From Bacillus sp. RO3 (GTDB taxonomy: Bacteria; Bacillota; Bacilli; Bacillales; Bacillaceae_B), in the NCBI RefSeq assembly GCF_012911895.1, contig NZ_JAAXCV010000034.1:310001-374000 (forward strand): DNA of 64,000 bases, given 5' to 3'. The number at the start of each line of letters is the position of its first letter. Positions within the stretch are counted from its first letter, which is position 1. Positions 32,607 to 44,695 of this stretch are shown here, piece after piece. Under the pieces are notes generated by a model. The model was not told the origin of the DNA and did no database searches. It was given only the letters and a program-made list of their open reading frames with translations. The position numbers were made by a program, and so were the translations under genes.

Positions 32607-33690
32607 GTTGAAGCTCCTTTCTCTTCTCGTCTTTCATTAGATTTAAGAAATCATCGAACAAGTAATTTGAATCCTCAGGTCCTGGAGATGCTTCCGGGTG
32701 ATACTGAACCGTAAAGGCAGGGAAGTCCAGGTGCTTTAATCCTTCTACTGTTCCATCATTGATGGCCATGTGGGTAACGTGAAGTCTTGATCCTGCCAAT
32801 GACTTTTCATCTACAGCATAGCTGTGATTCTGTGATGTCAGCGCTACTTTTCCGGTTTTAAGGTCTTTTACCGGATGGTTGCCTCCGCGATGCCCGAATT
32901 TCATTTTGAAGGAGTCTCCTCCACACGCCAGGGCAAACAATTGGTGTCCTAAGCAAATTCCGAACAACGGGATCTCTCCCAAGAGCTCTTTGATGGTTTC
33001 AATGGCTTCAGGTACATCTTTCGGGTCCCCCGGTCCATTAGAAAGCATGATCCCGTCAGGCTTCAAGCGACGAATCTCTTCAGCTGACGTATTGTAAGGT
33101 ACAACAATCACGTCACAATCACGCTTGTTTAATTCTCTCAGGATTCCATGTTTCATCCCAAAGTCCATTAGTACGACCCGATAACCTCTTCCTGGACTGG
33201 CATAAGCTGTTTTAGTCGAAACTTGCATGACTTGATCTGTTCGAAGAGCAGTATTTTGCAATTTCGCGAGCATTTCTTTTGGATCCAATTCAGCGGAGCA
33301 TATGATGCCTTTCATTGCCCCGTGCTGTCTGATGATTCTCGTTAACTTTCTGGTATCGATGTCCGAAATTCCCGGAATGCCTTTTATTTTTAATAGTTCA
33401 TCCAATGTCGACTCATTTCTCCAGTTAGAAGGAAAGTCAGCGACTTCTCTCACAATGAACGCCTTGATAGCCGGGGTAATGGACTCAAAATCGTCACGAT
33501 TGATTCCATAGTTCCCTACGAGGGGGTAGGTCAAGGTGACAAGCTGTCCACAGTAAGATGGATCCGATAAAATCTCCTGATACCCTGTCATACTTGTGTT
33601 GAAAACCACTTCTCCAATCGATTCTTCATTTGCTCCAAAGCCCTTTCCTACAAATACTGTTCCATCGTCTAAAATGAGTTGCCTTTTCAT
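32599..33690 (-). CDS. pyrAA: Carbamoyl phosphate synthase, small subunit (pyrimidine-specific)
   Basis: The small subunit hydrolyses glutamine and channels ammonia to the large subunit. The 363-residue protein has the N-terminal CPSase domain ([16 protein letters not shown]) and a class I glutaminase domain with the nucleophile Cys-246 in GICLGHQ and the His-Glu dyad in [17 protein letters not shown] lies before the ATG. Overlap with pyrC is 4 bp. Confidence 0.97.
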   Translation of the reverse strand: MKRQLILDDGTVFVGKGFGANEESIGEVVFNTSMTGYQEILSDPSYCGQLVTLTYPLVGNYGINRDDFESITPAIKAFIVREVADFPSNWRNESTLDELLKIKGIPGISDIDTRKLTRIIRQHGAMKGIICSAELDPKEMLAKLQNTALRTDQVMQVSTKTAYASPGRGYRVVLMDFGMKHGILRELNKRDCDVIVVPYNTSAEEIRRLKPDGIMLSNGPGDPKDVPEAIETIKELLGEIPLFGICLGHQLFALACGGDSFKMKFGHRGGNHPVKDLKTGKVALTSQNHSYAVDEKSLAGSRLHVTHMAINDGTVEGLKHLDFPAFTVQYHPEASPGPEDSNYLFDDFLNLMKDEKRKELQHA

Positions 33691-34973
33691 TGTTCGTTTC
33701 CTCCTTCATTCCATACAAGAGATCCCTGATAAAACGTAGCTTTCGGCCAGCCTTTGCATTCCCAACCTTTAAATGGAGTATTTTTTCCTTTTGATAAAAA
33801 TTCTTCAGGATCAATCACTTTCTGTTCATTGATATCAATAAGCGTAAATTCAGCTTCTCCTCCTACTTCCAGTAGTCCAAACGGAAGCTTAAAGGCTGAA
33901 CTTGGTTTGATCGTCATCCAGTCAATCAGCTGCTTTAATGTGAAGATTCCCCTTTCCACAAAATGTGTGTAGAGTAGTGGAAAAGCTGTTTCTAATCCTA
34001 CAATCCCGAAAGGAGCCAGCTGCATTCCCTCCGATTTCTCGGCTTCTGTGTGAGGAGCATGATCTGTTGCGATAAAGTCGATGGTACCATCCAGCAATCC
34101 TTCTATTAACGCTTGCTGATCTTCTTTGCTTCTTAGAGGCGGATTCATTTTGTAATTCGCATCAAGACCTGGAATATCTTCTTCACAGAGGAGAAGATGA
34201 TGTGGTGTTACTTCTGCTGTCACATGGATTCCTGCCTTTTTAGCATCACGGACGACCCTTACGGACTCTTTTGTTGATATATGACATACGTGATAATGTA
34301 CGCCGGCTGCTTCCGCAAGCAGCACATCTCTTGAAATATGTACGGCTTCACAGATGGAAGGTATTCCTGGCAGGTTATGCTCCTTGGAGAATGTTCCATC
34401 GTGAACAGCTCCTCCGTAGATCAGGGTATTTTCTTCACAATGGGCCACAATGGATGCATGAATGCCGGCTGCCTTCTTCATGGCTTCAAACATCATACCT
34501 GCCGATTGAACCCCTACCCCATCATCCGTGAATGCAAATGCTCCATTTGACTTTAAGGCAGGTAAGTCATTTAGGGTTTTCCCGATCTGTCTCTCTGTGA
34601 TGGCGGCATATGGTAACACACGCACACAGGCTGTTTGAGATATTTTATGGTTAAGGGACTGCAGATTTTCTACTGAGTCCGGTACTGGTCTTGTATTAGG
34701 CATTGCAGCGATCGTTGTGAAACCACCTTTCGCAGCCGCCTTTGTGCCAGTCCCGATCGTTTCTTTGTGTTCACCACCCGGTTCTCTCAGATGGACATGA
34801 AGATCAACAAATCCAGGGGAAATCAATAACCCATCTGCTTGAAATTCCTGATGATCGGTCCCTGTAAGATTGGTTCCCATCTCTATGATCTTTTTATTCT
34901 CCACCTTCACATCCACTGTCTCCAGATCACCGGTCTTTGCTAGAATGCGTGCATTTCTGATTAACCAATTCAT
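33687..34973 (-). CDS. pyrC: Dihydroorotase, class I
   Basis: PyrC cyclises carbamoyl aspartate to dihydroorotate. The 428-residue amidohydrolase shows the metal motif [16 protein letters not shown], the further ligands in VAHCEE and [10 protein letters not shown], and FIATDHAPH with the catalytic aspartate. It is the longer class I form of Gram-positive bacteria. The gene starts 16 bp after pyrB with GGGGGAA as ribosome site. Confidence 0.97.
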   Translation of the reverse strand: MNWLIRNARILAKTGDLETVDVKVENKKIIEMGTNLTGTDHQEFQADGLLISPGFVDLHVHLREPGGEHKETIGTGTKAAAKGGFTTIAAMPNTRPVPDSVENLQSLNHKISQTACVRVLPYAAITERQIGKTLNDLPALKSNGAFAFTDDGVGVQSAGMMFEAMKKAAGIHASIVAHCEENTLIYGGAVHDGTFSKEHNLPGIPSICEAVHISRDVLLAEAAGVHYHVCHISTKESVRVVRDAKKAGIHVTAEVTPHHLLLCEEDIPGLDANYKMNPPLRSKEDQQALIEGLLDGTIDFIATDHAPHTEAEKSEGMQLAPFGIVGLETAFPLLYTHFVERGIFTLKQLIDWMTIKPSSAFKLPFGLLEVGGEAEFTLIDINEQKVIDPEEFLSKGKNTPFKGWECKGWPKATFYQGSLVWNEGGNEQ

Positions 34974-34989
34974 CTCAAATTCCCCCTAA

Positions 34990-35889
<900 letters not shown>

Positions 35890-35895
35890 CTACTT

Positions 35896-36018
35896 GTAAA
35901 AAACACCCTGTCAGGCTTCTGACAGGGTGTTTTTGAACATACCAACAGGGACAAAGCGGAACATCCCGTATGTCTTGTTCAAGTTCACCCTTCTTAGACT
36001 CTCTGGACCATGTTAAAA
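35896..36018 (-). promoter_or_regulatory. PyrR attenuator between pyrP and pyrB
   Basis: On the minus strand the conserved anti-antiterminator GGTCCAGAGAGTCTAAGAAGG (about 35990-36010) is followed by an intrinsic terminator with a 13-bp perfect stem (35902-35914 with 35919-35931) and a T-run. In this system UMP-bound PyrR stabilises the anti-antiterminator, so the terminator forms when pyrimidines are plentiful. Confidence 0.88.
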
Positions 36019-36025
36019 GGTGTTT

Positions 36026-37351
36026 CTATGCAACTTCATGTTTACCATCTTCTTTAAATAAGGTGTTATCCTCTTCGCTTTCTGTTCTGCCAGGTAAGAC
36101 AAGATTAAGGAACACACCGACAATCGCGGCAAGGGCCATTCCTGATAATGATACCTGTTCGTTGACTTTCACGAATGCGCCCCCTACCCCGATCACCAGG
36201 ATTACTGAGGAGATCACCAGATTCCGCTTGTTCCCCAAGTCCACTTTGTTATCGATCAGCATGCGCAGTCCACTTGAGGCAATGATCCCGAACAGCAGGA
36301 TGGATACGCCACCCATGACGGCTGATGGGATCGATCCGATCAAGGCTGTTATCTTACCTATAAACCCGAACATGATGGCAAGAACCGCAGCACCTCCGAT
36401 AACGAACACACTGAACACGCGGGTTATTGCCAGTACTCCAATATTTTCTCCATAGGTTGTATTTGGAGGCCCACCGAGGAAGGAGGCAATCACAGTTGCC
36501 ACCCCATCCCCAAGAATGGATCGGTGAAGACCAGGTTTCTCAATGAAGTTACGCCCTACCACTTTACTTAGAACCATCTGATCTCCGGTATGCTCTGCCA
36601 ATGTTACAAGTGCAACCGGCACCATGATGGAAACGATTTGCCACGAGAAGCTTGGCGTATAATCAACGAATGGGATGAAGAAGTCCGGCATTTGAAAGAA
36701 AGGTGCATCGATTACTTGCTGGAAGTTGACTAACCCGGCAAAAACCGCAATGACGTACCCGCCAATGATTCCAGCTAATATCGGTACCATCCCGAGAAAA
36801 CCTTTGAAGTATATCGAGCAAATCACGGTAATGGCCAGGGTGGCAAGAGCCACCATAAAGTGTGTATTACTGTATACCAATTCTTGTGCTCCGGGGTTTT
36901 CATACATGGCCATATTGACAGCCGTTCCTGCCAGTCCTAAACCAATGACCATAATCACAGGTCCCACAACAATAGGGGGCAGGATTCTCATCAGCCATTT
37001 TAACCCCAGCTTTGAAATGAGTAATGCAACGATTCCGTATACAATCCCGGCGAGAAAGCTTCCCATCATGGCAGCTTCAGGACCACCGAAACTCTTTGCA
37101 GCTAAGATCGGAGCGATGAATGCAAAGGATGATCCCAGGTAAGCAGGAATCCTGCCCCTTGTTATGAAGAGGTAAGCAAGGGTTCCTAATCCACTAGAGA
37201 TAAGGGCGACTCCCGGACTTAATCCTACCAGGAAGGGGACTAATACCGTTGCACCAAACATGGCGAATAAATGCTGTATGCTTAATGTGATCCATTTCCC
37301 GAGCTTTGGTACTTCTTCTACATCCAATATAACTTGTTGATTTTCACTCAT
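36026..37351 (-). CDS. pyrP: Uracil permease
   Basis: PyrP is a proton-coupled uracil importer of the nucleobase-ascorbate (NCS2) family. The 441-residue membrane protein begins near LGKWITLSIQHLFAMFGATV, the family N-terminus with the QH motif, and has about 12-14 hydrophobic helices, with ALVTLAEHTGDQ carrying the conserved Glu and GGPPNTTYGENIG. I chose the ATG at 37351 because AGGAGG is eight bases ahead; another ATG two codons upstream is too close to it. It is framed by two attenuators. Confidence 0.94.
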   Translation of the reverse strand: MSENQQVILDVEEVPKLGKWITLSIQHLFAMFGATVLVPFLVGLSPGVALISSGLGTLAYLFITRGRIPAYLGSSFAFIAPILAAKSFGGPEAAMMGSFLAGIVYGIVALLISKLGLKWLMRILPPIVVGPVIMVIGLGLAGTAVNMAMYENPGAQELVYSNTHFMVALATLAITVICSIYFKGFLGMVPILAGIIGGYVIAVFAGLVNFQQVIDAPFFQMPDFFIPFVDYTPSFSWQIVSIMVPVALVTLAEHTGDQMVLSKVVGRNFIEKPGLHRSILGDGVATVIASFLGGPPNTTYGENIGVLAITRVFSVFVIGGAAVLAIMFGFIGKITALIGSIPSAVMGGVSILLFGIIASSGLRMLIDNKVDLGNKRNLVISSVILVIGVGGAFVKVNEQVSLSGMALAAIVGVFLNLVLPGRTESEEDNTLFKEDGKHEVA

Positions 37352-37384
37352 TTTCATTTCCTCCTCTATTACCCTATTTCCCAA

Positions 37385-37490
37385 TAAAAAACCCTCTTTG
37401 TCCAAAAGAGGGCACAAAGAGGGTACAAGAAGGCCTATCTCGGCTTCTTTCCCATCCTTTGTCAGCCTCGCAGGACCGCTCTTAAAAGGA
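37385..37490 (-). promoter_or_regulatory. PyrR attenuator between pyrR and pyrP
   Basis: GGTCCTGCGAGGCTGACAAAGG (about 37458-37478 on the minus strand) is the PyrR-binding anti-antiterminator. The terminator has an 11-bp perfect stem (37391-37401 with 37414-37424) followed by TTTTTTATT. It lies just before the pyrP ribosome site. Confidence 0.88.
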
Positions 37491-37496
37491 CTTCCG

Positions 37497-38180
<684 letters not shown>

Positions 38181-38205
38181 AAAGGTTACTTATTCAATTA
38201 ACTAA

Positions 38206-38234
38206 ATGATAAAGGTCAAGTCGAAAATTGTCAA
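38206..38234 (-). promoter_or_regulatory. Sigma-A promoter of the pyr operon
   Basis: A consensus -35 TTGACA (38229-38234) and -10 TATCAT (38206-38211) are spaced by 17 bp. The -35 box includes the TGA stop codon of rluD, so there is no dead space between the two units. Confidence 0.75.
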
Positions 38235-39142
38235 CGATTTTTTTCAAGTTGATTCACTAGTTCAGTGAACTCCGGAGGCAGCTCCGCTTTGAATTCCATG
38301 TATTCTTCTGTTCGTGGATGAATAAATCCTAACACTCCAGCGTGAAGGGCCTGACCCTCAATGCTCAGCGTCTTTCTCGGTCCATACTTTGGATCCCCTG
38401 CCAGTGGGAAGCCGATATATTTCATATGCACACGTATCTGATGTGTTCTTCCCGTTTCAAGCTCACACTCAACTAAAGTAAAATCTTTATACCGATCCAA
38501 TACTCTGAAGTGAGTGACAGCCTGTTTCCCGTTATCCACTACTGCCATACTTTGACGGTCTTTAGGATCTCTTCCGATAGGGGCATCTATCGTGCCGTAT
38601 TCATGGGGAATAAGACCGTGAACGATGGCTGTGTACTTTCTTGTAACAGACTTGTTAACAAGCTGGTTCACCAAATGCTCGTGTGCCATATCGTTTTTTG
38701 CCACCATCAGTAAACCTGACGTGTCCTTATCAATCCTGTGAACGATTCCCGGTCTCAGTACTCCGTTTATACCAGAAAGGTCTTTACAATGATGCATCAA
38801 TCCATTCACCATTGTACCTGAATAATGTCCAGGTGCAGGATGGACAACCATTCCCTTAGGCTTATTGACAACGATGACATCCCCATCCTCATAGGCAATA
38901 TCAAGGTGTAGGTCTTCAGGTTCAACATCCAACTCTTCTGGTTCCGGTATCGAAACCGTAATGACTGCGTCCATAGGACATTTAAAGTTGGCTTTTACCG
39001 CTTCATCATTCACATGAACATGACCATCCTTAATCCATTGTTGAACTTGCGAACGGGACCATTCCTTGTTTAACTGGCTCACAACTTTATCAATTCGTTC
39101 TCCCTTGTCTTCCTGCTGTATGATGTGCTGAATTACTTCCAT
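38231..39142 (-). CDS. rluD: RluA-family 23S rRNA pseudouridine synthase (YlyB/RluD-like)
   Basis: The 303-residue enzyme has an N-terminal S4 RNA-binding domain (about 13-75) and the RluA-type catalytic domain with [15 protein letters not shown] holding the catalytic aspartate, and [16 protein letters not shown]. By homology it would modify uridines in helix 69 of 23S rRNA; the exact sites here are an inference. Its ATG lies 53 bp inside the end of lspA in a different frame. Confidence 0.92.
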   Translation of the reverse strand: MEVIQHIIQQEDKGERIDKVVSQLNKEWSRSQVQQWIKDGHVHVNDEAVKANFKCPMDAVITVSIPEPEELDVEPEDLHLDIAYEDGDVIVVNKPKGMVVHPAPGHYSGTMVNGLMHHCKDLSGINGVLRPGIVHRIDKDTSGLLMVAKNDMAHEHLVNQLVNKSVTRKYTAIVHGLIPHEYGTIDAPIGRDPKDRQSMAVVDNGKQAVTHFRVLDRYKDFTLVECELETGRTHQIRVHMKYIGFPLAGDPKYGPRKTLSIEGQALHAGVLGFIHPRTEEYMEFKAELPPEFTELVNQLEKNR

Positions 39143-39608
39143 GTTTGTTCTCCTTTTTTGCTTTTCGTTCGTCTAAATACATGTAAATGAGTAACAATGC
39201 CACTCCAATGGTTAATGCTGCATCGGCAATATTAAAGATTGGAAAATCATAGGAAAAGATGTATGTATTTAAGAAATCAACCACTTCTTTTCTGAAGACA
39301 CGGTCAATAAAGTTTCCAATTGCTCCACCAAGCATAAAGGCAAGACTTAAACTGAATAAAATATCCCCTTTAGCATGGACTTGCATATAATACACGATAC
39401 CTACAATCACTACTACTGTAATAATGTAAAAAAACCACATCTGTCCTTGAAGTATCCCCCATGCTGCACCTTGATTCCGGTGAGAGGTGAGGTATAAGAT
39501 ATTCTCAATGACCTTTATACTCTCTCCTTCTGTCATCCGTTTCACAACCAACCATTTCGTTAATTGATCGAGTCCAATCACAACCAAAGCCACTAAATAA
39601 TAATACAC
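39090..39608 (-). CDS. lspA: Lipoprotein signal peptidase
   Basis: LspA cleaves prolipoprotein signal peptides after lipid attachment. The 172-residue protein has four membrane helices and the catalytic aspartates Asp-102 (GNFIDRV) and Asp-129 (FNIADAA), plus HRNQGAAWG. It starts with GTG at 39606-39608, GGAGG upstream. It is about 18 residues longer than the B. subtilis protein; this polar tail after KKENKHG is encoded in the region overlapping rluD by 53 bp. The tail may be dispensable. Confidence 0.93.
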   Translation of the reverse strand: MYYYLVALVVIGLDQLTKWLVVKRMTEGESIKVIENILYLTSHRNQGAAWGILQGQMWFFYIITVVVIVGIVYYMQVHAKGDILFSLSLAFMLGGAIGNFIDRVFRKEVVDFLNTYIFSYDFPIFNIADAALTIGVALLLIYMYLDERKAKKENKHGSNSAHHTAGRQGRTN

Positions 39609-39663
39609 AAAGGCAACCTCCGAACTTCGTTAAATGATTACCTTTGCATTTTAGCATAAAAGG

Positions 39664-39713
39664 GGAAATAAAGACACTTAATCTCAAAGGGAACGGAGAA
39701 AAGGTGTCTTTAA
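39664..39713 (-). terminator. ylyA terminator
   Basis: AAAGACAC/GTGTCTTT arms (39670-39677 with 39704-39711) with a 26-nt loop are followed by TATTTCCCCTTTT on the minus strand, just after the ylyA stop codon. The long loop lowers confidence. Confidence 0.5.
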
Positions 39714-39717
39714 GCAC

Positions 39718-39999
39718 TTAGGAATGGGAGGATATCTTTCCGAATCGTCTCCAATCCAATGCATCATCCAGGGATGTACATGTCGGGGTCATTTTAATGA
39801 GATCAAAGGGGATTTCCACTCCGGTCATTTCGCAATAGCCATATTGATTGTTTCTGATTCGATTCAGGGTCTGCTTCACTTCTGTAATTTCATCATCAAT
39901 ATACTTCTGAATTAAAGGATGTTGAGATTGACTTTCCTCAAGCTCCTTCAAGGATGTTGTGAGCTCTTCTACAATGAATGTGTATCGGTCATATGTCAT
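39718..39999 (-). CDS. ylyA: DksA/TraR-like general stress protein YlyA
   Basis: This 93-residue protein has an N-terminal coiled-coil hairpin (EELTTSLKELEESQ and EITEVKQTLNRIR) and a short globular end, NQYGYCEMTGVEIPFDL, recognisable as the DksA/TraR-type tip. Only one of the four zinc-ligand cysteines of classical DksA remains in that knuckle. In B. subtilis YlyA binds RNA polymerase and tunes sigma-G-dependent genes. The ATG at 39999 follows GGAGGGAT. Position between ileS and lspA supports the assignment. Confidence 0.78.
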   Translation of the reverse strand: MTYDRYTFIVEELTTSLKELEESQSQHPLIQKYIDDEITEVKQTLNRIRNNQYGYCEMTGVEIPFDLIKMTPTCTSLDDALDWRRFGKISSHS

Positions 40000-40083
40000 C
40001 TTGATCCCTCCATTCATAGTATGGGGATTTGTGATGAAATATTGTGTTGCAAGATATAGCAATTTTGGTATAGACGATGCCCA

Positions 40084-40124
40084 AAAGAAAAGCTGACCTA
40101 CATATACTGTAAGTCAGCTTTTTT
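40084..40124. terminator. Terminator between ileS and ylyA
   Basis: A 15-position stem (40088-40102 with 40109-40123, one wobble) is flanked by T-rich runs on both strands, so it could act in both directions. It begins 4 bp after the ileS stop. Confidence 0.8.
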
Positions 40125-40127
40125 TCA

Positions 40128-42899
40128 TTATGTTAAATGTGAATAGCTTTCTTTCACTACTGAAGCACATCTGGTACATAGTGCAGGATGGTCCTTATCT
40201 TCGCCTACTGTCGTTGTGACAACCCAGCATCGGTCGCATGTATCACCTTCTGCTTTTTCGACGACGATGGCACTGTCTCCAAGACTTAATGCATGCTCCG
40301 GTGCATCTTTCACCGAACCACCGACTTCAAATGCCGAGACAATGAATAATTGCTTTAAGTCCTCTTTGATCGAGCTTAATAGTGCGTTCGTTTCATCATT
40401 AACATAAAGGGTCACTTTGGCCGTCAATGATTTACCGATCATCTTCTGATTTCGGGCTTCTTCAAGACCTTTTAACACATCATCCCTTAATTCAAGGAAT
40501 GCATTCCATTTTTTCTTCAGTTCTTCTGCATTATTGAACTCTTGAACTTCAGGCATATCTGTCAATTGAACACTTTCTCCCTCTACTCCAGGGATGTACG
40601 CCCATACTTCATCTGCTGTGTGAGAAAGAATCGGTGACATTAACTTTGTGAGTGCAACGAGACTCTCATATAACACAGTTTGGATCGCCCGGCGTTCCTC
40701 ATGATCCTCGGACTCGATATAAAGAACATCCTTTGCAAAATCCAAATAGAATGAACTTAGGTCAAGTGTACAGAAATTATTCACTGCGTGGTAGATACTG
40801 GCGAACTCATATTTGTCGTAAGAATGTCTCACATTTTTCACGAGATCATTCAATTTGACAAGCATGAATTGATCGACTTCCCTCAATTCATCGAAAGGTA
40901 CTGCGTTTGTGTTTGGATCGAAGTCAGACAGGTTTCCTAACAAGAAACGGTATGTGTTACGGATTTTCCGGTATACTTCTGCCACTTGCTTCAGGATCGG
41001 ATCTGATACACGGACATCTGCCTGATAATCAACCGATGCAACCCAAAGGCGAAGGATGTCTGCTCCAAGCTGCTTCATCACTTTTTCCGGAACGACTACG
41101 TTACCTAATGACTTACTCATTTTTCTTCCGTCGCCATCAAGGGCAAATCCATGACTCAACACCCCTTTATACGGGGCTTCTCCTGTCACAGCTACACTTG
41201 TAGTCAAAGACGAGTTAAACCAGCCGCGGTATTGGTCGGACCCTTCTAAATAAAGATCTGCAGGCCGTTTCAGATCATCTCTTTCTTCAAGTACCGCTTG
41301 ATGTGAAGAGCCTGAGTCAAACCATACATCCATAATATCCTGTTCTTTTGTGAACTTCCCATTTGGACTTCCTTCATGGGTGAAACCTTCAGGGAGAAGG
41401 TCCTTTGCTTCTTTTTCAAACCAGATGTTTGATCCGTGCTCGCGGAAAAGCTTTGATACATGGTCGATCGTTTCGTCAGAAATGATTTCCTGGCCATTCT
41501 CGGCATAAAATACAGGAATTGGAACTCCCCATGCACGCTGTCTGGAAATACACCAGTCTCCTCTGTCTCTAACCATATTGTAAAGGCGTGTTTCGCCCCA
41601 GGCAGGTACCCATTTCGTTTCATTGACTGCATTCAGCAACTCTTTACGGAACTTATCAATAGATGCAAACCATTGTGCAGTCGCTCTAAAGATGACAGGT
41701 TTCTTCGTACGCCAATCATGTGGATAAGAGTGGGTGATAAAGTTTAGCTTTAACAATGCTCCCGCTTCTTCCAGCTTTTCTGTAATCGGTTTATTGGCCT
41801 TATCATAGAACAACCCTTCGAATCCAGGTGCTTCAGAAGTCATGACACCTTTATCATCTACCGGACAGAGCACATCCAAGCCATATTTCTTTCCTACAAG
41901 GAAGTCATCCTCACCGTGTCCTGGTGCTGTATGCACACATCCAGTACCAGAGTCGGTGGTAACATGCTCTCCAAGTACAACAAGTGAATCCCGGTCATAT
42001 AGTGGATGCTTCGCCACAATATGCTCAAGCTCAGAACCTTTCACCTTTTTAGAAACAGAGTAATCATCCCACTCTAGATTTTCAGCTACATCTTTCAGTA
42101 GCTCTTCAGCTACCACATAGCTTTTTTCTTTTGCGTTGACAACTACATAGCTCAGATCTTTGTGTACAGCAATCCCAAGGTTGGCAGGAATTGTCCATGG
42201 AGTTGTCGTCCAGATGACTAGTTGAGTCCCTTCTTCCAGTACACCTTTACCTTCTTTAACGGCGAAACCGACATAAATGGAAGGTGAACGTTTATCCTGG
42301 TACTCGATTTCTGCTTCTGCAAGTGCGGATTCACTTGAAGGTGACCAATATACCGGTTTTTTACCTTTGTAAATGTAACCTTTCTTTGCCATGTCACCGA
42401 ACACTTTGATCTGTTGAGCTTCATATTCAGGTTTTAACGTGATATATGGATTATCCCAATCACCACGCACACCTAATTGCTTGAACTGTTCACGCTGGTT
42501 ATTTACTTGTTCATATGCGTATTCCTCACACAATTTACGGAACTCTGCAATGGTCAGTTCTTTGCGTTTAACACCTTTATTCGTCAATGCCTGTTCAATC
42601 GGTAAGCCATGAGTATCCCAGCCAGGCACATACGGAGCATGAAAACCGCTCATAGATTTATAACGAACGATAAAATCTTTAAGGATTTTATTTAGTGCAT
42701 GACCCATGTGAATATTGCCATTGGCATATGGAGGTCCATCGTGAAGGATGAATAGAGGACGATCGCTCGTTCTCTCCTGCACCTTTTGGTAAATATTCAT
42801 CTCTTCCCATTTTTTCTGTGTATCCGGTTCGCGTTTCGGTAAATTCCCTCTCATTGGAAATTCAGTCTTTGGCATTAGTAAAGTATCTTTATACTCCAT
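40128..42899 (-). CDS. ileS: Isoleucyl-tRNA synthetase
   Basis: IleS charges tRNA-Ile and edits misactivated valine. The 923-residue class I synthetase has the signature HMGH at 64-67 ([15 protein letters not shown]), an editing domain with [14 protein letters not shown] and [11 protein letters not shown], the KMSKS loop ([10 protein letters not shown]) near 593, the anticodon-binding region and a C-terminal zinc module (CDRCWVV and CTRCASVV). Length and domain order match B. subtilis. Control is through the T-box leader directly upstream. Confidence 0.97.
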   Translation of the reverse strand: MEYKDTLLMPKTEFPMRGNLPKREPDTQKKWEEMNIYQKVQERTSDRPLFILHDGPPYANGNIHMGHALNKILKDFIVRYKSMSGFHAPYVPGWDTHGLPIEQALTNKGVKRKELTIAEFRKLCEEYAYEQVNNQREQFKQLGVRGDWDNPYITLKPEYEAQQIKVFGDMAKKGYIYKGKKPVYWSPSSESALAEAEIEYQDKRSPSIYVGFAVKEGKGVLEEGTQLVIWTTTPWTIPANLGIAVHKDLSYVVVNAKEKSYVVAEELLKDVAENLEWDDYSVSKKVKGSELEHIVAKHPLYDRDSLVVLGEHVTTDSGTGCVHTAPGHGEDDFLVGKKYGLDVLCPVDDKGVMTSEAPGFEGLFYDKANKPITEKLEEAGALLKLNFITHSYPHDWRTKKPVIFRATAQWFASIDKFRKELLNAVNETKWVPAWGETRLYNMVRDRGDWCISRQRAWGVPIPVFYAENGQEIISDETIDHVSKLFREHGSNIWFEKEAKDLLPEGFTHEGSPNGKFTKEQDIMDVWFDSGSSHQAVLEERDDLKRPADLYLEGSDQYRGWFNSSLTTSVAVTGEAPYKGVLSHGFALDGDGRKMSKSLGNVVVPEKVMKQLGADILRLWVASVDYQADVRVSDPILKQVAEVYRKIRNTYRFLLGNLSDFDPNTNAVPFDELREVDQFMLVKLNDLVKNVRHSYDKYEFASIYHAVNNFCTLDLSSFYLDFAKDVLYIESEDHEERRAIQTVLYESLVALTKLMSPILSHTADEVWAYIPGVEGESVQLTDMPEVQEFNNAEELKKKWNAFLELRDDVLKGLEEARNQKMIGKSLTAKVTLYVNDETNALLSSIKEDLKQLFIVSAFEVGGSVKDAPEHALSLGDSAIVVEKAEGDTCDRCWVVTTTVGEDKDHPALCTRCASVVKESYSHLT

Positions 42900-42984
42900 G
42901 AATTCTTTCCTCCTAAACGTTTCTCTTCATTGCCATCTTTTCTAAATCCGTCTTTTCTTAATCAAACTGTTCCTCTTTTGGAAA

Positions 42985-43264
42985 CAAAAAAAAGCTTTCT
43001 CATCCCCAAAAAGGGACGAGAAAGCTTTTTCCCGCGGTACCACCCTCATAAAGACCGAATCTGGTCTTCACTCGTATACATTCGTAACGTGAATAAACGC
43101 TAACCATTACTATTCTATAAAGAATTTCATGAGTAGAGCTCGAGGGTGATCTTCCGTTCCTTTGTTCCATGTCGGGCTTGCACCATCCCCGACTCGCTAG
43201 AAAGGAAATCGTATAAGAAACGTACTGTCCCTGTCTCAGCATTGAATATGGCAATTTAGATTGT
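42985..43264 (-). promoter_or_regulatory. Isoleucine T-box riboswitch leader of ileS
   Basis: The minus strand carries the T-box core TGGTACCGCGG (43032-43042) followed by an intrinsic terminator with a 16-position stem (42991-43006 with 43013-43028) and a long T-run. Upstream, GGAAGATCACCCTCGAG holds the likely specifier ATC (43148-43150), an isoleucine codon. Uncharged tRNA-Ile would pair with the specifier and T-box and prevent termination. Confidence 0.92.
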
Positions 43265-43270
43265 TGTTCA

Positions 43271-43300
43271 ATTATATGAAAGGAATGCGGTTTTCGTCAA
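43271..43300 (-). promoter_or_regulatory. Sigma-A promoter of ileS
   Basis: TTGACG (43295-43300) and TATAAT (43271-43276) are spaced by 18 bp. The -35 box overlaps the divIVA stop codon. Transcription would begin near 43264 and enter the T-box leader. Confidence 0.75.
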
Positions 43301-43812
43301 GACAATGTCTCTTCTTCTTTTAAAGTTTTTAAATCTGTCGCGTCAAGATCAAACTCCATCAACTGGTCCCAGTCATTCGTATCAAGCAGGTCCAGCTGGG
43401 CCTCGATCAGCATCTTAAAACGAGTCCGGAACACCTTTGACTGCTTCTTCAGCTCTTCAATTTCAATTGCAATCTTCCGGGCTTTGGATAACGATTCATT
43501 TACGATACGATCAGCATTCTTCTCAGCTTCCCTGATAATCAGCTTGGATTCTTTCATTGCATTTCGCTTGACTTCTTCCCCAGCTTCCTGAGCAATGACG
43601 ATCGACTTATTAAGGGTCTCCTCGATGTTTGTAAAATGACCCAAACGTTCATTCAAGGAGTTTAAACGCTCTTCCGTTTCTTTCTTCTCACGGATAAGAA
43701 TTTCGTAATCTTTAATAATTTGATCTAAAAATTCATTTACCTCATCCTCATCATAACCAAGAAAGCCACGACTAAATTCTTTGTTATGTATGTCTAATGG
43801 CGTTAAAGGCAT
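43297..43812 (-). CDS. divIVA: Cell-division protein DivIVA
   Basis: DivIVA coats negatively curved membrane at septa and poles and recruits Min proteins and, in sporulation, chromosome-anchoring factors. The 171-residue protein begins MPLTPLDIHNKEFSRGFLGY, the membrane-binding crossed-loop domain, followed by a long parallel coiled coil (about 30-155) and an acidic tail. The ATG at 43812 is preceded by GGAGGTGG, and an upstream GTG overlaps that site. A TATAAT box occurs in the 88-bp spacer behind ylmH, so a private promoter is possible. Confidence 0.95.
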   Translation of the reverse strand: MPLTPLDIHNKEFSRGFLGYDEDEVNEFLDQIIKDYEILIREKKETEERLNSLNERLGHFTNIEETLNKSIVIAQEAGEEVKRNAMKESKLIIREAEKNADRIVNESLSKARKIAIEIEELKKQSKVFRTRFKMLIEAQLDLLDTNDWDQLMEFDLDATDLKTLKEEETLS

Positions 43813-43900
43813 GGGAGCCACCTCCAGTACTTGGTGAATTACATATTTATTATAACTAATATTTCGACAGCATGTGGGGGAATTCCTTTTAATTTTTAAA

Positions 43901-44671
43901 TTATTTCAATATCCCAACAGAAATTCGCCATTTATCCCGTTTCGTTCTGCCTTCAATAGACAATAACCTGCTTCTTCCATATCCCCTCGCAGAGAGAACA
44001 TCTGAAACTTCGACTTCAAAAGAGGGATGTTCAACGGATTTCCAATTCACTTTAACGTGACCGCTTTTGATCAAGGTTTGAGTCTTCTGCCTGGAATCAT
44101 TATAAATGGCAGCGAGTACGACGTCCAAACGCAAAGAACTGACAGTCGTGACCTTCTCCTGCCATTCCTCCTGAGTTTCCATTACTTCATGAATCGGAAT
44201 ATCCTTTAACGTAACCTTGGCCTTCCCTATTTGGGTGAGTTCCATGCCAACGTAATCTGATATTTCCTCTGCAAGCATTAATTGTATGGAATCATCCCCA
44301 GTCAGGATATCACCGAATTTCTCCCTTTTCAGTCCGAGAGACATCAGTGTGCCCAACACCTGTCTATGTTCTATTGTAACAAACTTCGAAGGATACTGTA
44401 TTTCGAACAACCGAATGCCAAAATCTTCTTCCTCCGGCTTCAAATACGGGGGATGTAGTACCGCTCTTTTCCGTTCGGAATTTTCAGGATGAAAGGAAAG
44501 TAGAACTTCATCGTTATTTCCAATGATGGACTCGACAATATGCTGCTGTCTGGGATCCAAAAAGTCCGTCCGTTTCGCTCTATACTGGTCTTCCACAATC
44601 TGCTTCCACTCCAGCACAGCATCCACAAACTCTCTCTCATCCGGTCTAAAATGTTGATAGATGGTAGACAT
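43901..44671 (-). CDS. rqcP: S4-domain RNA-binding protein YlmH (RqcP)
   Basis: The 256-residue protein matches YlmH: N-terminal region with HFRPDEREFVDAV, then a C-terminal S4 domain (SSLRLDVVLAAIY to HVKVNWKSV) and the closing GRGYGRSR-like basic motif. In B. subtilis YlmH acts as RqcP, binding 50S-peptidyl-tRNA complexes and assisting RqcH alanine tailing. The start is the ATG at 44671 behind GGGGGAG. The gene is in the sepF-ylmG-ylmH-divIVA order, though its known role is in ribosome quality control. Confidence 0.92.
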   Translation of the reverse strand: MSTIYQHFRPDEREFVDAVLEWKQIVEDQYRAKRTDFLDPRQQHIVESIIGNNDEVLLSFHPENSERKRAVLHPPYLKPEEEDFGIRLFEIQYPSKFVTIEHRQVLGTLMSLGLKREKFGDILTGDDSIQLMLAEEISDYVGMELTQIGKAKVTLKDIPIHEVMETQEEWQEKVTTVSSLRLDVVLAAIYNDSRQKTQTLIKSGHVKVNWKSVEHPSFEVEVSDVLSARGYGRSRLLSIEGRTKRDKWRISVGILK

Positions 44672-44695
44672 GCGCTCCCCCCTCAGTCCTTTACC

